DNA of 64,000 nt from Lachnospiraceae bacterium (GTDB lineage: Bacteria; Bacillota; Clostridia; Lachnospirales; Lachnospiraceae), in assembly GCA_902362715.1 (NCBI GenBank), contig CABIXN010000001.1, positions 5,419 through 69,418 of the forward strand, read 5' to 3'. A program made the position numbers and the translations under genes. Below the pieces are notes generated by a model, which saw only the letters and a program-made list of their open reading frames with translations, was not told where the DNA came from and did not search any database. Below, one piece after another: positions 34,006 through 44,459 of this stretch. Positions within the stretch are counted from its first letter, which is position 1, and the number at the start of each line of letters is the position of its first letter.

Positions 34006-34878
34006 TTATTTGAAGTAATCCAGAAAATATTGTATCTGCTGCTCCATATTGTTATGCCGGAAGGTGATTCCGTAATCCAGCTTTTGAACATCCCGGATGG
34101 GAAGTACTTTGAGATCTTTTAAATCTGAGGGGATCAGAATATCCGGAAGGACGCAGACCCCATAGCCGCATTTGGCCATCAGCATACTGACGGCTTCATT
34201 TTCACAGATGAGATCTGCGTGATCCTGAACGTGGAAGAGAAGATATTTCTGCAGTTTTTGATCTGTATAAAAAGGAATCAGCCGGGGATGCAGTGTAATT
34301 ATGCAGTGCCCTTTTAGTTCCTCTAGTGTGATTTCGGCCTTTTCCCATAGTTTATGTTCCGGTGGTACAAGGGCATAATTTTGAAATGTTTTTATTTTTT
34401 GAAAGCTGCAGTCTTTAATATCTTTCGATGCCGTATAGCTAGAAAGGATTAGATGCAGCTGGCCGCTTTCAAAAAGATGCCGCAGCGTAAAGGGATCAGT
34501 AATCGTAAAAGGACAGCGCAGCCTGGGAAATTCCTGATGTATGGCTGTCACAGCATCCGTAAGCTCTTCTAGTTCATAATTACTAGAACAGCCAATTGTT
34601 AGAAATTTAAGTTCCTGTTTGGCAATATCCTGCAGGCGCTGCTGGGTAAACATGATTTTGTTAAATATTTCCTTGGCGTCCTCATAAAAGATAGTGCCGG
34701 CTTCCGTTAAGCGGACGATCTGCCGGGTACGGAAAAACAGCTTGGTATTTAGCTCTTCCTCCAGACTTTTTATGTGGTGGGTAACAGTTGGCACGGAAAG
34801 GTAAAGATCATCGGCGGCTTTCGTAAAGCTTAAGCGGTCCGCCACATACAAAAAACATTGCAGCTGCTGGGTATTCAT
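34006..34878 (-). CDS. LysR-family transcriptional regulator
   Basis: A 290-residue LysR protein: winged helix-turn-helix in residues 1-60 (LQCFLYVADRLSFTKAADDL, SVPTVTHHIKSLEEEL), followed by an effector domain. I choose ATG 34878, with AGGAGA about 6 nt upstream; an ATG two codons earlier is too close to the site. It is divergent from the ABC exporter pair and so probably controls it. An inverted repeat GGAATCCT/AGGATTCC at 34936-34959 in the shared gap could be its operator. Confidence 0.88.
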   Translation of the reverse strand: MNTQQLQCFLYVADRLSFTKAADDLYLSVPTVTHHIKSLEEELNTKLFFRTRQIVRLTEAGTIFYEDAKEIFNKIMFTQQRLQDIAKQELKFLTIGCSSNYELEELTDAVTAIHQEFPRLRCPFTITDPFTLRHLFESGQLHLILSSYTASKDIKDCSFQKIKTFQNYALVPPEHKLWEKAEITLEELKGHCIITLHPRLIPFYTDQKLQKYLLFHVQDHADLICENEAVSMLMAKCGYGVCVLPDILIPSDLKDLKVLPIRDVQKLDYGITFRHNNMEQQIQYFLDYFK

Positions 34879-35165
34879 AAGCATTCTCCTGATTTCTTAA
34901 TAATAAATATAGTGTTAGATAAAGGTACTTGGCGGGGAATCCTAAAGCAGCAGGATTCCTCTTTAGTTTATAGTGATTTTTTATTGATTTCAACTATTAT
35001 TAGAAAATATCTAATAATGTTTCTTTATTTGAAATTCACAATTAAAAAAATGCATGATAGAATCCTTACTGTCAGAAAGTAAATGAAACAGATATAAATA
35101 CATAGATATTTGAACATTTATGAAATAAGAAACATACAGCAATAAGCTGTGAAAGGAGGATTTAT

Positions 35166-36959
35166 ATGATTCGTAAATTACTGCGGTCCATTGGTGAATA
35201 TCGGAGGGACTGTATTCTTACTCCTCTGTTTGTTGTAATAGAGGTGATTATGGAGGTTTTGATTCCTCTGGTAATGGCAGAAATGATTGATGCGGGAATT
35301 ACCGGAGGTAATGCAGCTCTGTTAAAAAAGCAGGGAGCAGTATTAATTATTCTGGTGCTGGCGGGATTGCTGGCAGGCGTTTTATCCGGCAGTTTTGCAG
35401 CTAATGCATCTGCGGGATTTGCTAAAAATCTTCGTCAGGATATGTATGACAATATACAGAACTTTTCCTTTACCAATATTGACAAATTTTCCACTTCCAG
35501 TATTGTCACCCGCCTGACCACGGATGTTACCAATGTGCAGCTGGCCTTTATGATGATTATCAGAATTGCAGTACGTTCGCCATTTATGCTTGTCTTTTCC
35601 CTGATAGCAGCTTTTTCGGTAAATGCCCGGCTGTCTTTCATTTTTCTGGCGGCCATACCTATACTAGCGATAGGACTGTATCTGATTGTACATTTTTCTC
35701 ATCCATATTTTGAGAAAGTATTTACTGTGTATGATGATCTCAACGGTGTGGTACAGGAAAACTTGAACGGTATCCGTGTAGTAAAATCCTTTGTAAGAGA
35801 GGATTATGAGAAAAAGAAATTTTCAAAAGTATCTGAAACAATTTATAAAATTTTCAGCAAAGCGGAAAAAATTGTAGCTTTTAATATGCCGCTGATGCAG
35901 GTAGTAGTATATGCCTGTATGTTATTTTTCTCCTGGTTTGGAGCAAGATTGATTGTGCTTAGCAATGCAACAGAGATGACCACCGGGGAATTGTCCAGTA
36001 TGATCGCTTATGCCATGAGTATTCTTACCTGTCTGATGATGCTGTCTATGGTACTTGTTATGATTAATATGGCAAGATCATCCACAAGGCGTATTGTTGA
36101 GATTCTAGATGAAAAAAGTACCATTACCAATAAGGAAGATGCGGTGCAAAAGGTTGCCGGCGGAGACATTGTTTTTGATCACGTGGGATTTAGCTATGGG
36201 GATGATAAAGAAAAAGAATGTCTTCATGATCTGAATTTAACTGTGCAGGCCGGCTCTACTCTGGGAATTATCGGAGGAACAGGAACAGGAAAGAGTTCGA
36301 TGGTACAGTTAATTGCAAGACTTTACGATGCTACAGAAGGTGCGGTTTTGGTAGGCGGTGTAAATGTAAAAGATTATGATTTGTATGCGTTGAGAAATCA
36401 GGTGGCTATGGTGCTTCAGAAAAATGAGCTGTTTTCGGGCACCATTAAAGAAAATCTCCGCTGGGGGAATGAACATGCATCTGATGAACAGATTGTTCAT
36501 GCGTGCCGGCTGGCACAGGCAGATTCCTTTATTGAGACATTTCCGGATCAATATGACACCTATATTGAGCAGGGAGGAACTAACGTCTCCGGCGGCCAGA
36601 AACAAAGACTCTGTATTGCCAGAGCACTGTTGAAGAATCCAAAGATACTGATTTTAGATGATTCCACCAGCGCCGTTGATACGAAGACAGACGCCATGAT
36701 CCGCAGGGCATTTCGGGAGGAAATACCGGATACTACAAAAATTATTATTGCCCAGAGAATTTCTTCTGTGCAGGATGCGGATAAGATCGTTGTAATGTCG
36801 GGAGGAAGAATTGACGGATGCGGAACCCATGAAGAGCTGTTGGAGAATAATAAAATTTACAGAGAAATATATGAGTCTCAGACAAAGCAGGCTTCCGGTG
36901 ATGCGGGATGCAGAGAGGATGACTGCAGACAGAGAGGAGATGACAGGAATGAAGAATAA
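35166..36959 (+). CDS. ABC exporter half-transporter with degenerate ATP site
   Basis: A 597-residue membrane-ATPase fusion with six transmembrane helices (about 15-300) and an ABC domain: Walker A GGTGTGKSS, signature VSGGQKQR. Walker B is ILILDDS, with Asp in place of the catalytic Glu, and the switch residue is Gln (IIIAQRIS) in place of His. This marks it as the degenerate half of a BmrC/TM287-type heterodimeric exporter. AAAGGAGG precedes the ATG. It overlaps the partner gene by 11 bp. Confidence 0.92.
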   Translation: MIRKLLRSIGEYRRDCILTPLFVVIEVIMEVLIPLVMAEMIDAGITGGNAALLKKQGAVLIILVLAGLLAGVLSGSFAANASAGFAKNLRQDMYDNIQNFSFTNIDKFSTSSIVTRLTTDVTNVQLAFMMIIRIAVRSPFMLVFSLIAAFSVNARLSFIFLAAIPILAIGLYLIVHFSHPYFEKVFTVYDDLNGVVQENLNGIRVVKSFVREDYEKKKFSKVSETIYKIFSKAEKIVAFNMPLMQVVVYACMLFFSWFGARLIVLSNATEMTTGELSSMIAYAMSILTCLMMLSMVLVMINMARSSTRRIVEILDEKSTITNKEDAVQKVAGGDIVFDHVGFSYGDDKEKECLHDLNLTVQAGSTLGIIGGTGTGKSSMVQLIARLYDATEGAVLVGGVNVKDYDLYALRNQVAMVLQKNELFSGTIKENLRWGNEHASDEQIVHACRLAQADSFIETFPDQYDTYIEQGGTNVSGGQKQRLCIARALLKNPKILILDDSTSAVDTKTDAMIRRAFREEIPDTTKIIIAQRISSVQDADKIVVMSGGRIDGCGTHEELLENNKIYREIYESQTKQASGDAGCREDDCRQRGDDRNEE

Positions 36960-38817
36960 AAACAAGACATGGGCTACCTGCAGACGACTGATGTCCTATA
37001 TTGCGGGGCGGCATAAAGTGATATTTGCAGCAGTTTTATTCTGTATTATTATCAGCTCCTGCGCTACTGTTGTCAGTTCCATGTTTTTAGAAGTATTAAT
37101 TGATGATTATATTACGCCTATGCTGGGAGATGCCGGTCCGGGATTTGGAAAACTGTTATATGTAATTTGTATAATGGCTTGTGTTTATGGCTGCGGTGTG
37201 ATTTGCACCCTGTTTTATAACCGGCTTATGGTGAGAATTTCCCAGGGAACTTTAAAGGATATCAGGGACGATATGTTTCAGCATATGCAAAAGCTGCCCA
37301 TCCGGTATTTTGATACTCATACCCACGGGGATATTATGAGCCATTATACCAATGATACGGATACATTACGGCAGTTTATCTCCCAGGCGCTTCCACAGCT
37401 GATATCCTCGGCAATTACCATTGTGGTAATTCTGATTTCCATGATTATGAGCAGTATCCCCCTTACGCTGATTGTTCTGGGTTTTACTGTTATTATGATT
37501 GTGGTAACACAAAAAGTCGGCGGAGCAAGTGCAAAATATTTTATCCGTCAGCAGGCCAGTCTTGGAGCGGTGAACGGATATATTGAGGAAATGGTCAACG
37601 GCCAGAAGGTAATTAAGGTGTTCTGCCATGAAATGGAGGCAAAAAAACAATTTGCCAGAAGAAATGCTGTTTTGTGTCAGGATGCTACAAATGCAAATAA
37701 ATACGGAAACGTGCTGATGCCTGTAATCCTGCAGCTTGGGAATCTCCAGTATGTGCTTCTGGCTCTTGTGGGAGGACTTCTGGCCCTGGGAGGAGTAGGA
37801 GGCATTACAGTGGGATTGATTGTGGCATTTTTAAGTCTCTCCAAAACATTTTGTGTTCCTATATCGCAGATATCTCAGCAGGTGAGCATGATGGCCATGG
37901 CCCTGGCAGGTGCGGAGCGTATCTTTGCCCTGATTGATGAGGAACCGGAACAGGATGAAGGCTATGTAACGCTGGTCCGTGCAGAATATAACCAGGCTCA
38001 TGAACTTGTGGAAGCGAAAAGTCCTATGGGTATATGGGCGTTTAAGCATCCCCATGGGGACGGAACAGTTACGTATACCCCTCTGACCGGAGATATTCAG
38101 TTTTCAGATGTGGATTTTGGCTACAATGAGAAAAAAATTGTGCTGCATGATATTAATATTTATGCGCAGCCGGGACAGAAGATCGCATTTGTGGGAGCTA
38201 CCGGAGCGGGTAAGACCACAATTACAAATCTTTTAAACCGGTTTTATGATATTGCAGACGGAAAAATAAAATATGATGGTATTAATATCAATAAGATTAA
38301 AAAACCGGATCTTAGAAGGTCTCTGGGGGTTGTGCTGCAGGATGTCAATCTGTTTACGGGGACGGTTATGGATAATATCCGGTATGGAAGGTTAGAGGCC
38401 ACAGACGAAGAGTGTATTGCGGCTGCAAAGCTTACTAATGCCCATGAGTTTATCGAAAGCCTGCCGGAAGGATATCAGACTATGCTGACACAAAATGGTG
38501 CGGCTCTTTCCCAGGGACAGCGCCAGCTTTTGTCCATTGCCAGGGCAGCGGCAGCAGATCCGCCGGTTATGGTTATGGATGAGGCCACATCTTCCATTGA
38601 CACCCGAACGGAAGCGTTAGTACAGCAGGGAATGGATAATCTGATGCGGGGCAGAACCGTATTTGTAATCGCACACCGGCTGTCAACGGTGCAAAATTCC
38701 GATGTGATTATGGTATTAGATCAGGGACGTATTATTGAAAGAGGCAGTCATGACAGTCTGATTGAAAAGAAAGGAGTATATTACCGGCTTTATACCGGAG
38801 CATTTGAACTGGAATAG
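36949..38817 (+). CDS. ABC exporter half-transporter with consensus ATP site
   Basis: A 622-residue partner with six helices, Walker A GATGAGKTT, signature LSQGQRQL, catalytic Walker B VMVMDEA and switch IAHRLS, all intact. An extra linker of about 50 residues sits between the membrane part and the ATPase, as often seen in Firmicute heterodimeric multidrug exporters. I choose ATG 36949 with AGAGAGGAG upstream. The substrate is unknown; drugs, lipids or peptides are possible. Confidence 0.92.
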   Translation: MKNKNKTWATCRRLMSYIAGRHKVIFAAVLFCIIISSCATVVSSMFLEVLIDDYITPMLGDAGPGFGKLLYVICIMACVYGCGVICTLFYNRLMVRISQGTLKDIRDDMFQHMQKLPIRYFDTHTHGDIMSHYTNDTDTLRQFISQALPQLISSAITIVVILISMIMSSIPLTLIVLGFTVIMIVVTQKVGGASAKYFIRQQASLGAVNGYIEEMVNGQKVIKVFCHEMEAKKQFARRNAVLCQDATNANKYGNVLMPVILQLGNLQYVLLALVGGLLALGGVGGITVGLIVAFLSLSKTFCVPISQISQQVSMMAMALAGAERIFALIDEEPEQDEGYVTLVRAEYNQAHELVEAKSPMGIWAFKHPHGDGTVTYTPLTGDIQFSDVDFGYNEKKIVLHDINIYAQPGQKIAFVGATGAGKTTITNLLNRFYDIADGKIKYDGININKIKKPDLRRSLGVVLQDVNLFTGTVMDNIRYGRLEATDEECIAAAKLTNAHEFIESLPEGYQTMLTQNGAALSQGQRQLLSIARAAAADPPVMVMDEATSSIDTRTEALVQQGMDNLMRGRTVFVIAHRLSTVQNSDVIMVLDQGRIIERGSHDSLIEKKGVYYRLYTGAFELE

Positions 38818-38861
38818 TAAAAAATAAATTGAAAAAGAAATAGATAGAATAGATCAAAAAA

Positions 38862-38957
38862 TGCTCCGCTGTGGATCGCACTGCGGCGGAATGGAGTCAT
38901 GTCGCAAAAGCGACCCGCCGCAGGCGGAGAATCCTGCCGTGGCAGGATTCTTTTTTA
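38862..38957 (+). repeat. Dispersed structured repeat with terminator (copy A)
   Basis: A block of about 95 bp beginning GCTCCGCTGTGGATC. Stems seen: TGCGGCGG with CCGCCGCA enclosing GTCGC-AAAA-GCGAC, an outer CTCCGC with GCGGAG, then a terminator hairpin AATCCTGCC with GGCAGGATT and T-run. It is nearly identical to 60204-60296. It lies between the ends of the convergent exporter and pyrI genes. Confidence 0.85.
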
Positions 38958-39386
38958 TTTTTTTCTGGAATATTTTTCTTCGCAGTATTTACAGCGGTAT
39001 ATTTCATTTTCTGCATCAGTCAGATAAAAGATCTGTTCTAGCTCCTGTTCAATGGAGGTGATGCAGCGGGGGTTTTTGCACTGGATTACATTATGAATTT
39101 CGTCAGGAAGCTTTAGCGCCTGCTTTTCCACAATTTTTTCATCTTTAATAATATTTACCGTAATATTGTGGTCAATAAAACCAAGAATATCCAGATCCAT
39201 GGAAGTGATATCGCACTCCACTTTGATAATATCCTTTTTTCCCATTTTATTGCTGCGGGCATTTTTTATAATGGCAACGCAGCAATCCAGCTGGTCCAGC
39301 TTCAGGTCATGATAAATGGAAAGACTCATGCCGGCTTTGATGTGGTCTAGTACAAATCCCTCTTTGATTGCGCCAACGTTTAACAT
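38955..39386 (-). CDS. pyrI: Aspartate carbamoyltransferase regulatory subunit
   Basis: A 143-residue PyrI: N-terminal nucleotide-binding domain and a C-terminal zinc domain with C-x4-C (CKNPRC) and C-x2-C (CKYC). It gives allosteric control by CTP/ATP to PyrB. The start overlaps the end of pyrB by 7 bp with GGAGG upstream. The 3' end touches copy A of the structured repeat. Confidence 0.95.
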   Translation of the reverse strand: MLNVGAIKEGFVLDHIKAGMSLSIYHDLKLDQLDCCVAIIKNARSNKMGKKDIIKVECDITSMDLDILGFIDHNITVNIIKDEKIVEKQALKLPDEIHNVIQCKNPRCITSIEQELEQIFYLTDAENEIYRCKYCEEKYSRKK

Positions 39387-40303
39387 GTTACATCCACCTC
39401 CAGTAATGTAAGAATCAGTGCCATACGGACATAGACACCGTACTGAGCCTGCTTAAAATATGCGGCGCGGGGATCGTCATCCACTTCTGTGGCAATTTCA
39501 TTGACACGGGGAAGGGGGTGAAGCACAAGCATATCCTCTGGCGCCAGTTCCATTTTTGCCTTATTTAATATATAGAAGTCTTTCATTCGGATATAGTCTT
39601 CTTCATTAAAGAAACGTTCCTTTTGAACTCTTGTCATATAGAGGATGTCCAGAGACGGAAGGGCATCTTCCAGCCGTTCTACTTCCTGATATTCGATATG
39701 GTTCTTTTCTAGAACATCTTCCCGGATATAGCTTGGAACTTTTAGTTCCTCCGGAGATATGAGAATAAATTTTACATTTTCATAGCGTACCAGCGCCCGG
39801 ATTAGAGAGTGCACGGTACGTCCGAATTTTAAGTCTCCACACAGTCCAATGGTGAGATTGCCAAGACGGCCTTTGAGCTGATGGATAGTCAGAAGATCTG
39901 TCAGTGTCTGGGTGGGATGCTGATGTCCGCCGTCTCCTGCATTAATAACAGGAATATTGGATTTCTGAGATGCAACCAGCGGAGCACCTTCCTTTGGGTG
40001 CCGCATGGCGCAGATATCTGCATAGCAGGAAATCACGCGGATGGTATCGGAAACACTTTCACCTTTAGCGGCGGATGAACTGTCGGCACTGGAAAATCCC
40101 AGAACCTGCCCCCCCAGATTTAACATAGCAGCCTCAAAGCTCAGTCTTGTACGGGTGCTTGGCTCATAAAACAGGGTTGCAAGCTTTTTGCCGGCGCAGG
40201 CATGAGCATATTTGTCACGGTGCTGCTCAATGTCATTGGCCAGGCAGAGTAATTTATTCAGTTCTTCCACGGAAAAGTCCAGTGGAGTCATCAGATGTCT
40301 CAT
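39380..40303 (-). CDS. pyrB: Aspartate carbamoyltransferase catalytic subunit
   Basis: A 307-residue PyrB, first committed step of pyrimidine synthesis. Motifs: carbamoyl-phosphate site [17 protein letters not shown] and HPLPRVNEI near the C-terminus. AAGGAGG precedes the ATG. It forms the usual pyrBI pair. Confidence 0.96.
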   Translation of the reverse strand: MRHLMTPLDFSVEELNKLLCLANDIEQHRDKYAHACAGKKLATLFYEPSTRTRLSFEAAMLNLGGQVLGFSSADSSSAAKGESVSDTIRVISCYADICAMRHPKEGAPLVASQKSNIPVINAGDGGHQHPTQTLTDLLTIHQLKGRLGNLTIGLCGDLKFGRTVHSLIRALVRYENVKFILISPEELKVPSYIREDVLEKNHIEYQEVERLEDALPSLDILYMTRVQKERFFNEEDYIRMKDFYILNKAKMELAPEDMLVLHPLPRVNEIATEVDDDPRAAYFKQAQYGVYVRMALILTLLEVDVTC

Positions 40304-40341
40304 GAATGTTCCTCCTTGAATCTGTTTTGTCTGTCTTTACC

Positions 40342-40370
40342 ATCATATAATAATCAGCATTAAAATTCAA
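40342..40370 (-). promoter_or_regulatory. Promoter of pyrBI
   Basis: On the minus strand TTGAAT (40365-40370), 17 bp, TATGAT (40342-40347), about 40 bp before pyrB. Confidence 0.55.
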
Positions 40371-40407
40371 TCATTCTGATTTTAAAAGTCAATGGAAAGG
40401 TTTTATT

Positions 40408-40602
40408 TTGAGAATTTATAAGGGGGGAACCGCAAAAGTGGTATACCAGTGGTTTGTAAATGGAATAGTGAAACTAGAGCCATTCGTATACGCTGATTTC
40501 GAAAATGAATTAAAGAATATAGGAACGGAATTATTTGGTATAAAAAAAAGTGATATAGTTTACTTACAACAAAGAATAGCAGTAAGACATGTAAGGGTTT
40601 AG
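40408..40602 (+). CDS. Doubtful 64-codon frame upstream of sugar importer
   Basis: A TTG-initiated frame encoding 64 residues (begins MRIYKGGTAKVV). AAAGG lies about 9 nt upstream. It has no recognised domain. It fills most of the 40304-40635 gap, which must also hold the promoter of the sugar-importer operon. It may be a real small gene or chance. Confidence 0.25.
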   Translation: MRIYKGGTAKVVYQWFVNGIVKLEPFVYADFENELKNIGTELFGIKKSDIVYLQQRIAVRHVRV

Positions 40603-40635
40603 CAAAATTGCTGTGGAAAAATAAGGAGGAAAAGA

Positions 40636-41748
40636 ATGAAAAGAAAATTTATAACAAAGTTATTGGCAGTATCTTTGGTGGGAGTTATGGCTTTGGGGCT
40701 GGCAGCCTGCGGGAAGGAAAGCGACGATAAAAACAGCACAAATGAAGCTGCAAAGAGTGATATTTCCGTTGGTATCGTTGTGAAGACTGCAACCAATGCC
40801 CATTTCCAGGATATCGCATATGGCGCAGCTATTGCCGGAAAAGATCTTGGAGTAGAAGTAAAAATTGATAATACCGCTACAGAGTCAGATATCGACGGAC
40901 AGATCACGAAATGTGAAAATATGATTTCCACAGGTGTAGATGCCCTGATTTTGACCGCTAATGATTCTAAGGGAGTCAGCACAGCAGTGGAACGTGCCCA
41001 CGAAGCAAAAATTCCTTTTGTAACTGTGGATACCGAGATTGAAAATCAGTGGGGAGATGACGTAAAAGATTATATGCCAAATTATATTGGTGTAGATCAT
41101 ACCCAGATGGCATATGATATGACCTGCCAGATTTTAGAATCCATGGGCGGCAAAGGAAATGTTGTTGTATTAAGAGGTGTAGATGCGGCAAGCTCTTCTC
41201 AGGAGAGAACAGAAGGTATTAAAAAAGCAATCAAAGAATACGAGAGCAAAGGCGTAAAACTGGTAGCGGAGCAGAGTGCAAATTATGATCAGGATACCGC
41301 AACTACAAAAATGGCTGATATTTTACAGGCCCACAAAGATGTAGATGCAGTTATCTGCTGTAACGATCTGATGGCAGTTGGTGCAATCACAGCCCTGGAA
41401 GAAAACGGATTTACTGTTGGAGCAGACGGTGTAAAAGTTGCAGGTATGGACGGAAATGTTATCGCACTGCAGTCGATCAAAGACGGAAAAATGTATGCCA
41501 CAGCATATGACTGGTCTATTTTACAGGGCTATTACGCAGTGGTTCAGGCAGTTGATCTGATTAACGGAAAAACAGTTCCGGAAACAACAATGACACCGGA
41601 TACCGTTATTACATCTGAAAATATTGATGAGTATCTGACTCATGGAGAGGAACTTTCTCAGTGGCAGATGGGAAGTGCAGTCAGTGAAATTTCAGATTAT
41701 ATGAGAGACTTCATTGAAAAAGGTGAAGCAATGCAGGAAAGCAAATAA
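40636..41748 (+). CDS. Ribose-type ABC importer, sugar-binding lipoprotein
   Basis: A 370-residue lipoprotein with lipobox L-A-A-C25 and a type I periplasmic-binding domain of the RbsB/AlsB class (GVDALILTANDSKGVSTAVERAHEAKIPFVTVD, CNDLMAVGAITALEENG). AAGGAGG precedes the ATG. It heads a three-gene importer for a pentose or related sugar; no catabolic gene nearby reveals which one. Confidence 0.9.
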   Translation: MKRKFITKLLAVSLVGVMALGLAACGKESDDKNSTNEAAKSDISVGIVVKTATNAHFQDIAYGAAIAGKDLGVEVKIDNTATESDIDGQITKCENMISTGVDALILTANDSKGVSTAVERAHEAKIPFVTVDTEIENQWGDDVKDYMPNYIGVDHTQMAYDMTCQILESMGGKGNVVVLRGVDAASSSQERTEGIKKAIKEYESKGVKLVAEQSANYDQDTATTKMADILQAHKDVDAVICCNDLMAVGAITALEENGFTVGADGVKVAGMDGNVIALQSIKDGKMYATAYDWSILQGYYAVVQAVDLINGKTVPETTMTPDTVITSENIDEYLTHGEELSQWQMGSAVSEISDYMRDFIEKGEAMQESK

Positions 41749-41758
41749 GTAAAGTACA

Positions 41759-41794
41759 GGTGCTGTAAAAAACCAGGTGATTTTTACAGCACCT
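41759..41794 (+). terminator. Intra-operon hairpin between binding protein and ATPase
   Basis: AGGTGCTGTAAAAA pairs with TTTTTACAGCACCT. Such stems after binding-protein genes usually cause partial termination or 3' mRNA protection, so more binding protein is made. Confidence 0.75.
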
Positions 41795-41814
41795 TAAAAG
41801 AAAGGCAGAGTTCT

Positions 41815-43305
41815 ATGAATAAAGAAATTTTACGCATGGAGCATATCAGTAAGTCATTTGGCGGTTCGAAAGCCCTTGAGGATGTCTGTTTTGACCTGCG
41901 GGCAGGTGAAGTCCACGCCCTGATGGGAGCTAATGGAGCGGGAAAATCTACACTTATGAAAGTGCTGGCGGGGGTTTATATGCCGGATACCGGGAAAATT
42001 ATCCATAACGGTAAAAATACACCTATTAAGGCAAGTGTGGCGGACGCCCAGAAAGACGGCGTTGCCATGGTATTTCAGGAGTTAAATATCCTGCCCCACT
42101 TAAATGTTCTTGAAAATATTTTTATTGCCAACGAGATTGTAAAGCATGGAAGATATGACTGGAAGGCTATGGAAAGGCGCGCCAGAGAGGTTATGGCGGA
42201 GGTTGGCATTGACCTGAATCTGAAAGACCGGGCCGGAGATCTGCCTGTGGCTACTCAGCAGATGATTGAAATTACCCGGGCTTTGAATCTGAATTCGGAT
42301 ATTATTATTTTTGATGAGCCCACATCGTCACTGACCATGCAGGAGACAGATCATTTATTTGCACTGATTGACAGGCTTAAGAAAAAGGGTGTAGGTATGG
42401 TATATATTACCCACCGTATGTCAGAAGTATATCAGATTTGCGACCGCATCACATTGCTGCGGGACGGAAAGAATGTTTTTTCAGATGAGATTGAAAATGT
42501 AGATAATCAGAGATTGCTTGCAGGAATTGTAGGATCTGAAGATACCAACCAGTTTCCGGAGAAAAACCGTAACATCGGAGATGTTATTTTTGAAGCTAAA
42601 AATGTGTCTGTAAAAGGATTGTATGAGGATGTAAGTTTTCAGCTAAGAGAGGGAGAAATACTTGGCTTTGCCGGTCTGGCCGGCGCCGGAAGAACCGAAA
42701 TCGCCAAAACGATTTTCGGCTGTTACAAACCGGATCAGGGCGAGTTTCGATATAGAGGACAAAAGATGCATGTGAAAAGTCCCGCGGAAGCAGTAGATGA
42801 AGGGATCGGATATGTCAGCGAGGACCGTAAAGCAGAAGGAATCCTTGGGGTTCGTTCCATCAAAGAGAATATGGGGATTGCAAATATGCACCGTCTGGGA
42901 AAAAATTTCCATATCCAGCACGGGCTTGAGACAAAAGATGTGCAGGAGCAGATTCAACGGCTGAAAATCAAGACTACCGGTATGGATCAGTGCATTACAG
43001 ATTTAAGCGGTGGAAATCAGCAGAAGGTCTGCCTTGGAAAGTGGATTATGTCCCAGCCAAAACTCCTGCTTTTAGATGAACCTACCAGAGGTGTGGATGT
43101 AGGCGCCCGGGCAGATTTTTATCAGATCATTCAGGATCTGGTGAAAAATAAGATCGGAGTCATTGTCATATCCTCAGAGGAGGATGAGCTCATCGGCCTG
43201 TGCAACCGCATCGTTGTAATGCGCGAAGGACACAAAGTGGGTGAATTTGAAGACACGGAAGAGAACTTAAAAGAAAAAATGTTGAAGTTAATGCTGAATA
43301 TTTAA
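41815..43305 (+). CDS. rbsA: Ribose-type ABC importer, double ATPase
   Basis: A 496-residue fusion of two ABC domains: first Walker A GANGAGKST and Walker B IIIFDEP; second Walker A degenerate (GLAGAGRTE), signature SGGNQQKVCLGKW and Walker B LLLLDEP. This is the RbsA/MglA architecture. The symbol is by family; the sugar is not known. Confidence 0.9.
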   Translation: MNKEILRMEHISKSFGGSKALEDVCFDLRAGEVHALMGANGAGKSTLMKVLAGVYMPDTGKIIHNGKNTPIKASVADAQKDGVAMVFQELNILPHLNVLENIFIANEIVKHGRYDWKAMERRAREVMAEVGIDLNLKDRAGDLPVATQQMIEITRALNLNSDIIIFDEPTSSLTMQETDHLFALIDRLKKKGVGMVYITHRMSEVYQICDRITLLRDGKNVFSDEIENVDNQRLLAGIVGSEDTNQFPEKNRNIGDVIFEAKNVSVKGLYEDVSFQLREGEILGFAGLAGAGRTEIAKTIFGCYKPDQGEFRYRGQKMHVKSPAEAVDEGIGYVSEDRKAEGILGVRSIKENMGIANMHRLGKNFHIQHGLETKDVQEQIQRLKIKTTGMDQCITDLSGGNQQKVCLGKWIMSQPKLLLLDEPTRGVDVGARADFYQIIQDLVKNKIGVIVISSEEDELIGLCNRIVVMREGHKVGEFEDTEENLKEKMLKLMLNI

Positions 43306-43329
43306 GGCGCGGCATTACAAGGAGGAACT

Positions 43330-44289
43330 ATGACAGTATCGAAAGGAAAAATGTTTTATAACAAGTATGGAACTTATATTATTTTAATTGCCCTTGTTAT
43401 ATTCTTCTCAATTTCAGGAGACGGATTTTTTACCGTGGGAAACCTGACAAACGTTCTGCGTACGGCGGCGGTTTATATATTATTCGGATGCGGTATGACG
43501 TTTGTTATGATCAGCGGGCGTATTGATTTATCCGTGGCGTCTATTGCGGCGCTGGTAGGATGTATTGCGGCGCTGCTTATGCAGGGGGGCATGGGAGTCA
43601 TTCCAGCTTCTGTGATTTCTGTACTCATCGGTACAGGATGCGGTCTGCTTAACGGATTCTGCATTGCAAAACTGAAAGTACCGTTTTTTATTATGACAGC
43701 CGGCATGATGTACGCAGCCAGCGGTGTAGCTCTTGTAATTACTCATGAGACATCTATCGGTATCCGGAAAGGTGATTCTGGAATTCCCTTTTCTTTCTGG
43801 GGTTCTGAGACTATCAGCATTCTCCCGTCTCAGTTTATCATTGCCATTATATTTTTCATAATTTGTCTTTATATTATGAAAAATACAAAAATGGGACGTT
43901 ATACATATGCCATCGGCAGCAACGAGAAAACAGCCCGTCTGTCAGGTGTAAATGTAGATTTATATACTATGCTGATCTTTACTTTAAGTGGCCTGGCCTC
44001 CTCCATTGCAGGTCTGGTGCTTGCCTCCAGAATGGGAACCGGAAGTCCTAATGTGGCAGACGGCGGGTACAATATTTTGGCCATTGCAGCGGCGGCTATC
44101 GGCGGAACCAGCCTTTCCGGCGGGGAAGGAAAAATCGGAAAAACACTGGTGGGAGCCTTCGTTATCTGTGTCATCAGCACAGGACTAAATATTATGGGCG
44201 TTACATCTTCCAACCAAAAGATCGTAATCGGTGCCGTACTTGTAATTGTAGTAGCTGTTGATATGATTGATAAAAGAAAAGAAGTTTAA
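43330..44289 (+). CDS. rbsC: Ribose-type ABC importer, permease
   Basis: A 319-residue permease with about 9 helices and RbsC-class motifs: GMTFVMISGRIDLSVASIAALVG, the coupling block YTYAIGSNEKTARLSGVNV and AAAAIGGTSLSGGEG. AAGGAGG precedes the ATG. It ends the operon. Confidence 0.9.
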   Translation: MTVSKGKMFYNKYGTYIILIALVIFFSISGDGFFTVGNLTNVLRTAAVYILFGCGMTFVMISGRIDLSVASIAALVGCIAALLMQGGMGVIPASVISVLIGTGCGLLNGFCIAKLKVPFFIMTAGMMYAASGVALVITHETSIGIRKGDSGIPFSFWGSETISILPSQFIIAIIFFIICLYIMKNTKMGRYTYAIGSNEKTARLSGVNVDLYTMLIFTLSGLASSIAGLVLASRMGTGSPNVADGGYNILAIAAAAIGGTSLSGGEGKIGKTLVGAFVICVISTGLNIMGVTSSNQKIVIGAVLVIVVAVDMIDKRKEV

Positions 44290-44329
44290 ACCGTATGCGT
44301 ACGGAGCAGATGATATACAGTATTAAAAA

Positions 44330-44372
44330 AATCAGAACCGGGAAATGTTTGAATTTTCCCGGTTCTGATTTT
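44330..44372. terminator. Terminator after the sugar importer
   Basis: AATCAGAACCGGGAAA pairs perfectly with TTTCCCGGTTCTGATT and is followed by T's. Confidence 0.9.
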
Positions 44373-44401
44373 CTGCCGTGAATAAGCAGAAGACGGGGCC
44401 T

Positions 44402-44430
44402 TTGACACCGGAAGGTTTCTATCATATAAT
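44402..44430 (+). promoter_or_regulatory. Consensus sigma-A promoter of the priA operon
   Basis: TTGACA (44402-44407), 17 bp, TATAAT (44425-44430): both hexamers match consensus. It starts the long housekeeping gene run. Confidence 0.85.
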
Positions 44431-44459
44431 AAACTGAAATAATGACTGGCGGTGAGTAA